Shown piece by piece: positions 41,172 to 50,704 of a DNA stretch of 64,000 nt. A program made the position numbers and the translations under genes. Each line of letters opens with the position of its first letter. The first letter of the stretch is position 1. Origin of the DNA: Bordetella genomosp. 9. Lineage in GTDB: Bacteria; Pseudomonadota; Gammaproteobacteria; Burkholderiales; Burkholderiaceae_B. Under the pieces are notes generated by a model. It was not told the origin of the DNA. It made no database searches and was given only the letters and a program-made list of their open reading frames with translations. The stretch lies in assembly GCF_002119725.1 (NCBI RefSeq), contig NZ_CP021109.1, positions 4,340,001 to 4,404,000 of the forward strand. The letters run 5' to 3'.

Positions 41172-42479
41172 CTACGGACGCGGAAGATTCTCCATACCCA
41201 GCCAAGGCCTTAAAGCCCGCACTATCCGCTCTGTCGCGCCCGCATGAGCGGCAGTCCATTCGAGTGCTGCCCTGCGCATCGCTTCCCGGCGTTCTTCGTC
41301 GGCCAACAGCGCGTGCGCCATACGCAAAGCCTCCGCGGCGTCCGCCACCTGCACCGCGGCGCCCGCAGCGATCGCGTCCTCGGCGGCTTGAGCAAAGTTG
41401 TGCATATGCGGCCCGAGGATCACGGGAGTCCCCGCGGCACAGGCTTCAATCAGATTTTGCCCGCCGAAAGGTGCAAACCCACCGCCGATGATCGCGATAT
41501 CAGCGGCGGCGTAGTAGAACGCCATCTCTCCCAGTGTGTCGCCCAACAGTATCTGGACCTGAGGCCCCGGTATTTCTACACCTGCTGATCGCCGGACGAA
41601 AGTGAACTCATGGCGCTGAAGAATGGCCGCGACCTCTGCAAAACGCTGCGGATGTCGCGGGATGATCATATGTAGCGTGCCAGATACTTGCTCCTGGCTG
41701 ATGGCGCTCTGTATCGCGTCAGCGAAAAGATCTTCTTCACCATCTCGGGTGCTGGCGATTGCAATAGCAGGGCGACCCAACGTCCGCCTCCAATCGCGGC
41801 CCGCTACAAGCTGCGTTTCCGAAAGCTCAACGTCAAACTTCAAATTTCCGACGACATGAGGACCGAAGGCGCCAATCTGGCGCAGCCGATCTGCATCGGC
41901 TTGCGTTTGAGCCAAAACAAGGTCGAGCGCTGCATACGCCCGCCGCAAGGCACGGCGCGCCCATCGTGAGCCCTTCAGAGACTTCTCGGACAAACGTGCG
42001 CTGACCAACACCATGGACACGCCTTGGCGAACCGCCTCGTGGATTAGGTTCGGCCATACCTCTCGCTCGATGAGGATGCCGCAGCGAGGCGTGAAGTGTT
42101 GAAGGAATCGCCGTACCGAACCGGGGAAGTCGTAGGGCAACCATGCCTGACACAACTGGCCGCTGGCGACCGCTTCAGCGAACAAGCGCTGCCCTTCCGC
42201 ACGTCCTGTGGGCGTCGTGTGTGTCAGAAGGAGCGGCAGTCCTCGACCCAATAACATTCGAATAAGGGGTTGCGCCGCGCGGGTCTCACCGAGGCTTACT
42301 GCATGAATCCATATACGACCTTTGAGGTCAACGCTGGCATTTACCTGGGCGTAACGCCCGAAACGTGCCGGTCCAAAGATATCCCATTCGCGGCTAGCTC
42401 TGCCTGCGCGCAGCCGCATCCATAACCAAATCAATGGCGCGAAAATACGGAGGCAGAGGGTATAAAAGGCTCTGGTCAT
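41172..42479 (-). CDS. waaA: 3-deoxy-D-manno-octulosonic acid (Kdo) transferase
   Basis: A 435-residue inner-membrane-anchored glycosyltransferase that adds Kdo to lipid IVA. An N-terminal hydrophobic anchor precedes IWIHAVSLGETRAAQPLIR (with the catalytic Glu), REVWPNLIHEA and the C-terminal GGGFAPFGGQNLIEACAAGTPVILGP. The base composition is less GC-rich than in genes to the left, with many non-preferred codons, hinting at different ancestry from coaX. waaC lies 31 bases upstream on the same strand. Confidence 0.95.
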   Translation of the reverse strand: MTRAFYTLCLRIFAPLIWLWMRLRAGRASREWDIFGPARFGRYAQVNASVDLKGRIWIHAVSLGETRAAQPLIRMLLGRGLPLLLTHTTPTGRAEGQRLFAEAVASGQLCQAWLPYDFPGSVRRFLQHFTPRCGILIEREVWPNLIHEAVRQGVSMVLVSARLSEKSLKGSRWARRALRRAYAALDLVLAQTQADADRLRQIGAFGPHVVGNLKFDVELSETQLVAGRDWRRTLGRPAIAIASTRDGEEDLFADAIQSAISQEQVSGTLHMIIPRHPQRFAEVAAILQRHEFTFVRRSAGVEIPGPQVQILLGDTLGEMAFYYAAADIAIIGGGFAPFGGQNLIEACAAGTPVILGPHMHNFAQAAEDAIAAGAAVQVADAAEALRMAHALLADEERREAMRRAALEWTAAHAGATERIVRALRPWLGMENLPRP

Positions 42480-42510
42480 GGGTTGCCGAGATAGCCCCTC
42501 ACATGATGAA

Positions 42511-43464
42511 TCAGGGCGCCAAGGCCTGATCCACGGCTGCCAAGACCGCTTCCCGTGTGGGTGGTGCTCCCCGGTCGCCTAAACTCGCCGTAAACGAATC
42601 ACCTACCAGCGGCGTCCGGACCGGCGTCGAGGCGCGATAGATTCCGATGGTCGGACGACCCAGCGCAGCGGACAAATGTGTCAAGCCGCTATCCAGCCCC
42701 ACCATTACCCTGGCACGGGACAGAACGCTCGCGATAGAGGTAAGGTTCATGCGCGGAACCACCTCAGCGTCTTCGAATCCCTGAATCAAGTGTCTGGCTC
42801 GTCGCGCCTCTTCATCGTTGCCAGCAAGCAACCGCAACTTGCATCCAGCCTCACGCAAGCGATAGAAAACCGCGCGCCAATCCTCATCAGGCCATAACTT
42901 GTCAGGTCTGCTCGCACTCGGCATGATCACCGCGTAATCACCATCACGCCCGTTGCTCTGTCCGGAAAAACCTTGTAAGCCAAAGTCTGGCTTTCCCTGG
43001 GGCGTATACCCGAACGTCAACCCAGCCAGCATACGCTGGCGAACAACTGCAGGTTGCCAAAACTCGACTCTGTGTCGAACATCGTAGAACAGGGAAGCGA
43101 GCGGCTCTCGTGCGGACTTCCAGTCCAAGCCATGCCGCACGCCACGCGCCTGCCGGACAAGCCACGCCGATTTGAGCAATGCCTGCATGTCCAACACGAC
43201 GTCGTATTGCTTGTCCTGCAGGCGTTCACGCAACGCGCGACGCTCTGCCCGGACCTGCGGAGACCACCATGACTTACGCCAGCGACGGTGCGCTACTTTA
43301 ACAACGCTCTTCACCGCGGGATGCCAAGACGGAATCTCCGCAAACGTTTCTTCGGCCACCCAATCTATTCGGGCATCCGCAACATTTCGCGCGATGTCCG
43401 TCATGGCCGGCAGCATGTGGACTAGATCGCCGAGCGATGAAGTTCGAACTATTAAGATCTTCAA
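42511..43464 (-). CDS. waaC: LPS heptosyltransferase I
   Basis: A 317-residue GT9 enzyme that adds the first heptose to Kdo2-lipid A. N-terminal ILIVRTSSLGDLVHMLPA, the IDWVAEE segment, PSASRPDKLWPDEDW and the D-S-G-L-T-H-L-S-A-A-L-G motif for ADP-heptose are clear. The order waaC-waaA on one strand gives the inner-core unit. The upstream epimerase gene is 70 bases away and may be co-transcribed. Confidence 0.95.
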   Translation of the reverse strand: MKILIVRTSSLGDLVHMLPAMTDIARNVADARIDWVAEETFAEIPSWHPAVKSVVKVAHRRWRKSWWSPQVRAERRALRERLQDKQYDVVLDMQALLKSAWLVRQARGVRHGLDWKSAREPLASLFYDVRHRVEFWQPAVVRQRMLAGLTFGYTPQGKPDFGLQGFSGQSNGRDGDYAVIMPSASRPDKLWPDEDWRAVFYRLREAGCKLRLLAGNDEEARRARHLIQGFEDAEVVPRMNLTSIASVLSRARVMVGLDSGLTHLSAALGRPTIGIYRASTPVRTPLVGDSFTASLGDRGAPPTREAVLAAVDQALAP

Positions 43465-43534
43465 AGGGAGAGCCGCGAGAAGGTTGAAGCGGACCTATTC
43501 TAAGCGGTAAAAGTAGGCCCATGGACGCAACAAT

Positions 43535-44467
43535 TCAATAGCACATCCATGCAGCCAGCGCCTTAAGCCCCTCCGGCAATGGCACTGGCTCAGGCAATGC
43601 GAAGCGGCTGGCCACCTTGGCCCGGCTACCGAGAGAGACCTTGATATCCCCCGCGCGCGCAGGCCCCATTTCATGCTTTACTTCCTTACCGAACACTTCG
43701 CCCAAGAGGCAAGCCAGCGATTTGATGGTTGTCGAACGCCCGGTACAAACGTTGAATACTCCCGCAGCTTGAACGCCTTCACGGTGAAGGGACTCCATGC
43801 CCGCGATAAGGTGGCTGACTACATCAGCGACATAGATGAAATCGCGGATTTGCTCGCCATCGCCATGAAGAACTATCGTCTGGCCCGCTGCGATGCGCGA
43901 TGCAAAGATGCTGATCACGCCTGAGTAGGGTGAGCTCGGATCCTGTCGAGGGCCATACACATTAAAAAATCGGAACGCGATTGCGGGGACGCCATGGACT
44001 GATGTTCCCACGCGGGCATGGAGCTCGCAACCAAGCTTGTCGGCGCCATAGGCGGAAATAGGGCGTGTGGGGAAGTCTTCAGTGATTGGATTACTGCCTC
44101 CATCGCCATACACCGCCGCGGAAGAGGCCAACACTACGGGCAGCCGATCCAGGCGCCGCGCCTGGTCGAGAACCGCAATAGTCCCGCTCAAATTCGTATG
44201 GTGCGTGCCCAACCAATCCTTGTTCGCTTTGTCCACAGAAGCAATCGCCGCCATGTGGAACACACCATCGCAGCCGGCCATGGCTTTCGCCAAAACCGCC
44301 AAGTCTCCAATATTGCCCTCTATGAACTCTGCAGCAGGAGCGAGATTCTGCACTGACCCCGTGGACAGGTCGTCCAGAACCCGGACCGCATGGCCGGCCG
44401 AGAGCAAAGCATCTACAAGGTGCGAGCCGATAAAACCGGCGCCGCCAGTCACCAGAAAGGTCTTCAT
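43535..44467 (-). CDS. NAD-dependent nucleotide-sugar epimerase/dehydratase (extended SDR)
   Basis: A 310-residue extended SDR. Rossmann motif T-G-G-A-G-F-I-G (7-14), SSAAVYGDGG, catalytic Y140-x3-K144 (SAYGADK), and FFNVYGPRQDPSSPYSGVISIF. The last segment is seen in UDP-GlcNAc/UDP-GalNAc 4-epimerases (WbpP/WbgU type) and in Bordetella LPS loci, so a UDP-N-acetylhexosamine 4-epimerase is the best guess, with UDP-glucose 4-epimerase as alternative. ATG at 44467 gives the Rossmann start at the N-terminus. It is the first gene of the minus-strand unit leading to waaC-waaA. Confidence 0.88.
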   Translation of the reverse strand: MKTFLVTGGAGFIGSHLVDALLSAGHAVRVLDDLSTGSVQNLAPAAEFIEGNIGDLAVLAKAMAGCDGVFHMAAIASVDKANKDWLGTHHTNLSGTIAVLDQARRLDRLPVVLASSAAVYGDGGSNPITEDFPTRPISAYGADKLGCELHARVGTSVHGVPAIAFRFFNVYGPRQDPSSPYSGVISIFASRIAAGQTIVLHGDGEQIRDFIYVADVVSHLIAGMESLHREGVQAAGVFNVCTGRSTTIKSLACLLGEVFGKEVKHEMGPARAGDIKVSLGSRAKVASRFALPEPVPLPEGLKALAAWMCY

Positions 44468-44703
44468 GAACTTCGTAATTGCCCTAAGACCGACATTCGC
44501 CGGACTTTTGATGCTCAACGCCGCCGAGGAGCAAGTTTGCTGGATAATCGCGCACCTGACGCGTGCGCAACCGGAAATCGTAGCATACGGCTACGTCGCT
44601 CGCCGACCCCGCCCGAGTACAATCGCGGTTCGTCTCAAGGCATGGCGCCTCCATCGTCCTGACCAGCGCGTAGAAACTGGTCATCAATACAGGTAGTCAA
44701 CAA

Positions 44704-47664
44704 GTGCGCTTCGATTTTGAACATAAACCCATGGTTTTGTGGCAAGGGGCACCGCAAGCTCCGGATATCAAAATCACCAGCCTCGAAGAAAACTTCGGCT
44801 CCCGTGGCGGGTCTCGCATCATCAACACGATTTTCGAGGATATTCCGAAAAACCGTGCGGTTTGGCAACCCGACGTGCTGTGGCAAGCGAAATCACTGGC
44901 CAAGGCGGGCGGTATTAAACGGATTGTCGATATTGGGTGCGGGAACGGCGAAAAACTGGTCCACTATTTCGAGCCGGCCGAGTTTGAGACGATCGGTATC
45001 GATTTTCATGGATCGCTCGACCTCTGCCGCAAGCAGTTTCCGGACCGGCGATGGCTCGAGTGCGACCTCTCATCATATGATGACTTGGCCAGGATTGCGG
45101 AGATCAGCACGCCAGACCAGCCGGCCATCTACGTGCTTTCGGACGTCATCGAACATCTTAGCGACCCACGGCCGTTGCTTGCGTCTGTTCGAAATGCGCT
45201 ACTTGCATGTCCGGAAAGCCGTTTTGTGGTTTCGACTCCTGACCGGTCACTGCTTGAATACGAAGATCCGCACCAGCGCCCCGCCAACGAGGCGCATTTG
45301 CGCGAATGGACGGTAGAGGAGCTGGTGCATCTCTTTCGAAGTAGCGGCTTCAAAGTAGAACAGGCTGGGCTCACTCGCGCGAACCAATTTTTCACGGAGC
45401 CGACGACCATTTTAGTCGTAGTGTCGTGTCCGCCCGATCATTACTTGGCCTTTCTAAAGCAGCAAGGGCTGATTCACGCGGATCTGTTGCCCACTACGCT
45501 GCTTGTGACGATGGAGTACGCCGGATACCATCGTACTGGCGGCATCGGTAGCTTCGTCCAAGAGCAACGGGTGGCCTACGGTTTTGACCGTACTTTGTGC
45601 TTGTTCGACGAAGCGGCGGCGCCTCCGGATAGCGCCCTCAAAAGCGAATTACGGCTATTGGGTCCTGAGCAGTTTTTTAATGACGATCACTTGCGTCATT
45701 TACCGGTAGAAGATCGTTTGTTAGCTGCTGTCCGGCAAATACTTTTTTATTTTCCGCAGTTACAACGCATAGAATACGCCGACTATCAAGGCGTGGGCTT
45801 CCGCATTGCGCAGGCGAAGCGGAGCGGCCTACTTCCCGATAGCGTTGCCTTGATTGCGCATTGCCATGGCACAACGCATTATCTTGAGAACGGCCATTGC
45901 AGTTGGTACGGCGCCGAGCATTTCGGCGTGGCCGAAAAAGAGAAGATTGGCATTGAACTCGCCGACAAAGTGATTTATCCGACCCGGTTCCTACAGAACC
46001 TTCACGAGCAGTCGGGAATTCACCCTCGGGGTCAACAGATCCTGATGCGCTACCCCTACAGCGAGGTCAAAAAACTAGGGGGATTGACGCGCGACGTTGA
46101 CACGCTCGTTTTTTATGGCAAGCGCACAAACATGAAAGGGTACGGAATGTTCCTGGACATGGTTTGCCAATTGATCTACCCAGGCGAAGACAACGAGTTC
46201 TATACGCCCGGGCTCCGTAACATCGTCATCATAGGACCGCGGGGCCCGGTGACGCCGCAGGATGACGTTAACCTGGCAAACATTAAAGGCTTGTGCAATG
46301 TAGAGGAACACACCAACGTCGGTCGTGATGCGGCCATGGCGTTGTTGGCCGCCTTGGCAGATCGGGCCATCTGCGTCATGCCGTATCTGGCAGATAACCA
46401 CCCCTATGCATTGCTTGACGCTGTTTTCTCCGGCGTCCTGCCGGTGATGGTTGATGCCGGCGGCGTTGGCGAGATGTACCCGCCTGCAGTACGGCCACAC
46501 CTTCTGGCTAAGGCCGATCTCGTCAGTTTAAGAGAAACGGTTAAGACATTACTGGATCAGAATGCCGCGGATTTGCAGGCACTAGCGCGGAAGACGCTAT
46601 CCGCTTTCGCTGCAGAGCAGCTGGCGATCAATAAAGAAGTCCATAACTTCAACGTGTCGTGCCCTGCCCTGGAGCCGACTACCCGGATACCACATCGATC
46701 TAGCGTCGCGGTGATCGTACCGGTCTACAACATGCCGTTTCCGCACATCGGCGAGCTCATCTACGCGCTAAACAATCAGACATATCCTGTCCAAGAAGTC
46801 ATCTTCATCGACGACTGCTCGACGGAAGACTACTTTGGCGCACTGCAGGCATTTGTGGGCGAACGCATGCGTCTGCCCTACCGAATACTGCGCCATGAGG
46901 TAAATCGCGGCTTGGCAGCAACTCGGAATACGGGTATGCACGCCACTTCCGCAGACTATATCGTGAACGTCGACGCCGACGACATTCCGCTGAACGACTT
47001 TGTCCGTGACATTGTTTATAGCCTCGATGCTAATCCCGATGCAGCGGCTGCCATCCCATACCTATCGGCCTTCACCGATGGTACAGACTATCATGCGATG
47101 AAACCGGATGGCTATGTGTACCGGCCACTGGGCGACGGTGTCATTGCCGCCCAGGTAGACAATCACTTAGGCCACGCGAACTCAGGATATCGACGCTCCG
47201 CCCTGCTCGCCTGCGGGGGCTGGGACGGCACAGACCGCTCAATGTGGGAAGATTACGCCTTGTACCTGCGCTTAACATCAATGGGGTACAAGCTCCAGAT
47301 CATCCCGAAGACAGGCTGCCTTTATCGCGTTCGGCCCAATTCGATGCTTCGGACCTATAACGTTTGGCCGGCAATGCAACGTATTGCACGAAACATGGCG
47401 GGTCTGCCGCGATACGAGAACTTCCGATTGCAGTCCTCCATGCGGCATTACGCAGTGGTCCGGCATAGGCTGGGTGAGATGCAAAAGCAACTGGAAGCAT
47501 TGCAGGCTCACAACGCACAACTGAATGCGCATATGCAGCGTCGTTCAGTTCGGGCGATTCGGTCACTTAGCGACAGGATCGCCCGAAACCCAGTCATGTT
47601 CGCGGCACTACGGAAAGTCGGACTACTTTTCTGGAAAATGGCGAGAAAAGTCGTTCCGCGTTGA
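44704..47664 (+). CDS. Three-domain methyltransferase - GT4-like - GT2 glycosyltransferase
   Basis: A 986-residue fusion. Residues about 35-235 are a class I SAM methyltransferase (RIVDIGCGNGEK at 73-84, IGIDFHG, VLSDVIEHLSDP). Residues about 265-650 resemble a GT-B glycosyltransferase (YHRTGGIGSFVQEQ at 275-288, VFYGKRTNMKGYG near 470, YLADNHPYALLDAVFSGVLPV near 560). Residues about 665-880 are a GT2 domain (VAVIVPVYNMP, IDDCSTEDYF, VDADDIP near 755, MWEDYALYLRL). A coiled tail (EMQKQLEALQAHNAQLNAHMQ) ends it. It starts at GTG 44704. It probably extends and methylates, or caps, a surface glycan at the cytoplasmic face. It is the first gene of the plus-strand polysaccharide operon. Confidence 0.85.
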   Translation: MRFDFEHKPMVLWQGAPQAPDIKITSLEENFGSRGGSRIINTIFEDIPKNRAVWQPDVLWQAKSLAKAGGIKRIVDIGCGNGEKLVHYFEPAEFETIGIDFHGSLDLCRKQFPDRRWLECDLSSYDDLARIAEISTPDQPAIYVLSDVIEHLSDPRPLLASVRNALLACPESRFVVSTPDRSLLEYEDPHQRPANEAHLREWTVEELVHLFRSSGFKVEQAGLTRANQFFTEPTTILVVVSCPPDHYLAFLKQQGLIHADLLPTTLLVTMEYAGYHRTGGIGSFVQEQRVAYGFDRTLCLFDEAAAPPDSALKSELRLLGPEQFFNDDHLRHLPVEDRLLAAVRQILFYFPQLQRIEYADYQGVGFRIAQAKRSGLLPDSVALIAHCHGTTHYLENGHCSWYGAEHFGVAEKEKIGIELADKVIYPTRFLQNLHEQSGIHPRGQQILMRYPYSEVKKLGGLTRDVDTLVFYGKRTNMKGYGMFLDMVCQLIYPGEDNEFYTPGLRNIVIIGPRGPVTPQDDVNLANIKGLCNVEEHTNVGRDAAMALLAALADRAICVMPYLADNHPYALLDAVFSGVLPVMVDAGGVGEMYPPAVRPHLLAKADLVSLRETVKTLLDQNAADLQALARKTLSAFAAEQLAINKEVHNFNVSCPALEPTTRIPHRSSVAVIVPVYNMPFPHIGELIYALNNQTYPVQEVIFIDDCSTEDYFGALQAFVGERMRLPYRILRHEVNRGLAATRNTGMHATSADYIVNVDADDIPLNDFVRDIVYSLDANPDAAAAIPYLSAFTDGTDYHAMKPDGYVYRPLGDGVIAAQVDNHLGHANSGYRRSALLACGGWDGTDRSMWEDYALYLRLTSMGYKLQIIPKTGCLYRVRPNSMLRTYNVWPAMQRIARNMAGLPRYENFRLQSSMRHYAVVRHRLGEMQKQLEALQAHNAQLNAHMQRRSVRAIRSLSDRIARNPVMFAALRKVGLLFWKMARKVVPR

Positions 47665-47745
47665 AGCGGATCCCTACCGAGCCGCGAGCAGCGCGCACCA
47701 TTCTTCGTCTAGAGAATCAACGCGAGAAGAAATCGGATCGCAACC

Positions 47746-48771
47746 ATGGACTTCTATCCCGTATTTCTGTCAATTGTATTTCTAGTGCGCAACCAAGACG
47801 CGCAGCTAGAACGGGTTCTTCGAAGCGCAACTGATGCAATATCCACCCGAGTAAGTGACTACGAACTCATTATCGTCGACAACGCTTCTGATGATAGAAG
47901 CGTTGATGTTCTGAAGGCCCTGACCGAGCCAGATGGGCTACCGAACCTTCAAGTGTACGCATTGACTAAGGAAGTGAGTAGCGATACGGCAGCGTGGGTC
48001 GGCTTGGAAAACGCACTCGGTGATTTTGTGGCGGTAATAGACCCGATGGTGGACGACATACGCTTCCTGCCGCAAATGCTAGATAAAGCCGTTCAGGGCT
48101 CGGACGTGGTATTCGCAAATAATGAACAAAAACCCCGTCAAGGCGTTCTGTATCATACGGCCTATAGGGTTTTCAATTCTTTGTATAAGGGCTTCAACGG
48201 AATTCACCTATCCGAGGAGGCTCCGAGTTATAGGCTCCTCAGTAAACGCGTCATTAACTTCATCCTCCAACACCCGCAGCCGGCGCTGACCTACAGACAC
48301 TTGCCGGCGACCGGGGGGTTCGCACGTACCAATATGAGGTACAGCGCCCCTCCCGTCGCAGCCGGCACGAAGAAAGTCAGTGATAGCGTCGATCGCGGCA
48401 TGCGCCTCCTCGTATCGACTACGCGTGCACCAATGCGTATCGTCACGAGCTTGTCGCTTTTCGGTGCCGCAGCCAATCTTCTATATTCGATTTACGTGCT
48501 TGCCGTGGGCTTTTTTAAGTCCGACGTAGCGCCTGGTTGGGTGAGCCTGTCACTTCAACAATCGGGAATGTTTTTCCTTATTTCGCTGGTACTGTTGATT
48601 CTAGGTGAGTATATTTTGCACATGGCCAGCTTGTCCAATGAGGGGCCGCTTTACCATATTGGGCAAGAGTTCACGAGCGCCCGGCTGACCCGAAAAGAGA
48701 AGCTGAACGTCGAAATCGTGAGCTCGCATCCTAAAGTGGTAGCGCGCCACGATCGCCATTCCGGTGATTGA
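47746..48771 (+). CDS. GtrB/DPM-like GT2 glycosyltransferase with C-terminal membrane helices
   Basis: A 341-residue protein with a GT2 domain at about residues 6-230 (LSIVFLVRNQDAQL, LIIVDNASDDRS, VAVIDPMVDD in the DxD position) and two hydrophobic helices at about 235-262 and 270-300. This is the layout of GtrB and other polyprenyl-phosphate sugar synthases, which load a sugar onto undecaprenyl phosphate at the inner membrane. The nucleotide-sugar substrate is unknown. It overlaps the FAD oxidoreductase gene by eight bases. Confidence 0.85.
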   Translation: MDFYPVFLSIVFLVRNQDAQLERVLRSATDAISTRVSDYELIIVDNASDDRSVDVLKALTEPDGLPNLQVYALTKEVSSDTAAWVGLENALGDFVAVIDPMVDDIRFLPQMLDKAVQGSDVVFANNEQKPRQGVLYHTAYRVFNSLYKGFNGIHLSEEAPSYRLLSKRVINFILQHPQPALTYRHLPATGGFARTNMRYSAPPVAAGTKKVSDSVDRGMRLLVSTTRAPMRIVTSLSLFGAAANLLYSIYVLAVGFFKSDVAPGWVSLSLQQSGMFFLISLVLLILGEYILHMASLSNEGPLYHIGQEFTSARLTRKEKLNVEIVSSHPKVVARHDRHSGD

Positions 48772-49903
48772 TGTGGATGAAGCTCATTTGGATGCGGTGA
48801 TTATCGGCGGCGGTTTCTATGGCGCCGCCATCGCCATTTATCTAGCTAACCGGCCGGGCCTACGGCGGATAGTGCTACTGGAACAGGAAGCCGGCCTACT
48901 GCGACGGGCTTCTTATCACAATCAAGCGCGTGTTCATAATGGCTATCACTACCCCCGAAGCTTCACAACGGCCTATCGTAGTCGCGTAAATCTGCCGAGG
49001 TTTTTACGAGACTGGCCGTATGTAGTCAAGCAGGATTTCACCAAGCTTTACGCCATTGCAAGACGAAATTCAAAAGTAACCGCCAAACAGTTCGAGCGTT
49101 TTTGTGCGGAAATTGGAGCACAAATTCGCCCCGCGGAGCCAAAGCTCAGGGACCTTTTTGAGCCGCGCTTGATAGAAGCGGTCTTTTTGGTCGAAGAGTA
49201 CGCCTTCGACGCAACCCGCCTCGCAGCGTGGGCGGAAGCTCAGCTTCGCGAAGCGGGCGTTGAAGTGAGCCTTTGTTCGAAAGCCACAGGCGTTTCCCGC
49301 AATCCTAAAGGAGGCCTAGCCGTGTCAGTTCATCGAAACGGCCACACTAGCGTCCTGAAATGTCGATACGCCTTTAACTGCACGTACAGTGGTATAAATC
49401 AATTGGGCGGAGACTTTCGCGGTACGCAGACCACCCTAAAACATGAAGTTACGGAAATGGCCCTCGTGAAAGTCCCGTCCGCGCTCGAAAATATCGGCAT
49501 CACGGTCATGGATGGTCCGTTTTTCTCCATAATGCCCTTTCCAGCGCGTGAGCTGCATACCCTGTCGCACGTGCGCTATACACCGCATTTCAATTGGAAA
49601 GACGAAGCGGGCATCAATCCATACGACGAATTGAGCACGTATGCCAGGGCATCACGCGTGGAGCGCATGGTGAGAGACGTTGGACGTTACCTTCCTCCGA
49701 TCCTAAACGCGCGTCACGTGGAGTCGCTGTTCGAAGTCAAAACGGTACTGCTCAAAAATGAGGCCGACGATGGTCGACCTATTTTGTTCGAGAAGCACGT
49801 TGACTTGCCTGGATTTTACTCAGTCCTGGGTGGGAAGATCGACAACATTTACGATGTACTGGAAAAACTCGAAACGGAACCGTTCGATAACAGTGCGGGA
49901 TGA
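48764..49903 (+). CDS. FAD-dependent oxidoreductase (DAO family)
   Basis: A 379-residue flavoprotein starting at GTG with a dinucleotide-binding G15-x-G17-x-x-G20 (AVIIGGGFYGAAIA) and an E-acid ending of strand two (VLLEQEAGLLRRAS). HNQARVHNGYHYPRS covers the flavin region typical of DAO/glycine-oxidase-fold oxidoreductases in polysaccharide loci. The C-terminus FYSVLGGKIDNIYDVLE is family-typical. It may oxidise a sugar or lipid-linked sugar hydroxyl to a keto group. Overlap with the upstream gene and a three-base gap to the next indicate joint action in one pathway. Confidence 0.8.
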   Translation: MIDVDEAHLDAVIIGGGFYGAAIAIYLANRPGLRRIVLLEQEAGLLRRASYHNQARVHNGYHYPRSFTTAYRSRVNLPRFLRDWPYVVKQDFTKLYAIARRNSKVTAKQFERFCAEIGAQIRPAEPKLRDLFEPRLIEAVFLVEEYAFDATRLAAWAEAQLREAGVEVSLCSKATGVSRNPKGGLAVSVHRNGHTSVLKCRYAFNCTYSGINQLGGDFRGTQTTLKHEVTEMALVKVPSALENIGITVMDGPFFSIMPFPARELHTLSHVRYTPHFNWKDEAGINPYDELSTYARASRVERMVRDVGRYLPPILNARHVESLFEVKTVLLKNEADDGRPILFEKHVDLPGFYSVLGGKIDNIYDVLEKLETEPFDNSAG

Positions 49904-49906
49904 TGC

Positions 49907-50704
49907 ATGAAAGACAACGCTTTGATAGGATTTTCCGGCTTTGTCGGAAGCACGCTTCTTAAACAAACCGCCTTCACGGGGCTGTACCGCTCGAAAAATA
50001 TCCACGATATCGCAGGGGCCAGGTTCGATCTAGTAGTCTGCGCCGGCGCGCCTGCGCAAAAATGGATCGCGAACAGCAAACCTGCCGAAGATAGGAGCAA
50101 AATCGAGTCTCTTATCGGATCGCTGAAGCTCCTTAAATGCCACACCTTCGTATTGATTAGCACAGTAGACGTGTTCAAGACACCTGTCGGTGTCAACGAG
50201 AGCAGCGCTGTCGAAGAAGACGGACTCCATCCTTACGGACTTAACCGACGTCTACTCGAAAAGTTTGTTCAGGAACATTTTCCCCGGCACCTCATTATTC
50301 GCCTTCCGGGCCTGGTCGGCCCTGGACTGCGAAAGAATGTAATTTTTGATTTTCTCAACAACAACAATCTACACACGGTCGATAGTCGAGGCGTATTCCA
50401 GTTTTACCCTATGGTGAATCTCTGGTACGACATCCAGATCGCTTTGAAGAATGGGCTTCAGCTCGTCCATCTCACGGCAGAGCCCATTAGCGTGTCAGAA
50501 GTCGCGTCCGGCGGCTTTGGGCGACAGTTCACCCAAGAAGTCAACAATGCCCCCGCCCGGTACGACATGCAGTCGCGTTATGCGGAACTGTTCGGCGCGC
50601 ATGGCCAGTACCAATATAGCGCGCGAGAGACGATTCAGGCGATACGAGCGTACGCCCAGTCAGAGCCGGCCACCCTGAACACGACGGCCGGGGACACGTT
50701 ATGA
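49907..50704 (+). CDS. SDR-like NAD(P)-dependent reductase/epimerase with altered active site
   Basis: A 265-residue short extended-SDR protein. Rossmann G8-F-S-G11-F-V-G14 is intact, LISTVDVFKTP matches the SDR serine/threonine strand, and HPYGLNRRLLEKF is at the YxxxK position, but it reads Y110-G-L-N-R114, with Arg in place of Lys. It could still be a reductase or an epimerase partner of the preceding FAD enzyme, together removing and restoring a hydrogen on a sugar carbon (inference). ATG at 49907 follows the upstream stop by three bases. Confidence 0.75.
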   Translation: MKDNALIGFSGFVGSTLLKQTAFTGLYRSKNIHDIAGARFDLVVCAGAPAQKWIANSKPAEDRSKIESLIGSLKLLKCHTFVLISTVDVFKTPVGVNESSAVEEDGLHPYGLNRRLLEKFVQEHFPRHLIIRLPGLVGPGLRKNVIFDFLNNNNLHTVDSRGVFQFYPMVNLWYDIQIALKNGLQLVHLTAEPISVSEVASGGFGRQFTQEVNNAPARYDMQSRYAELFGAHGQYQYSARETIQAIRAYAQSEPATLNTTAGDTL

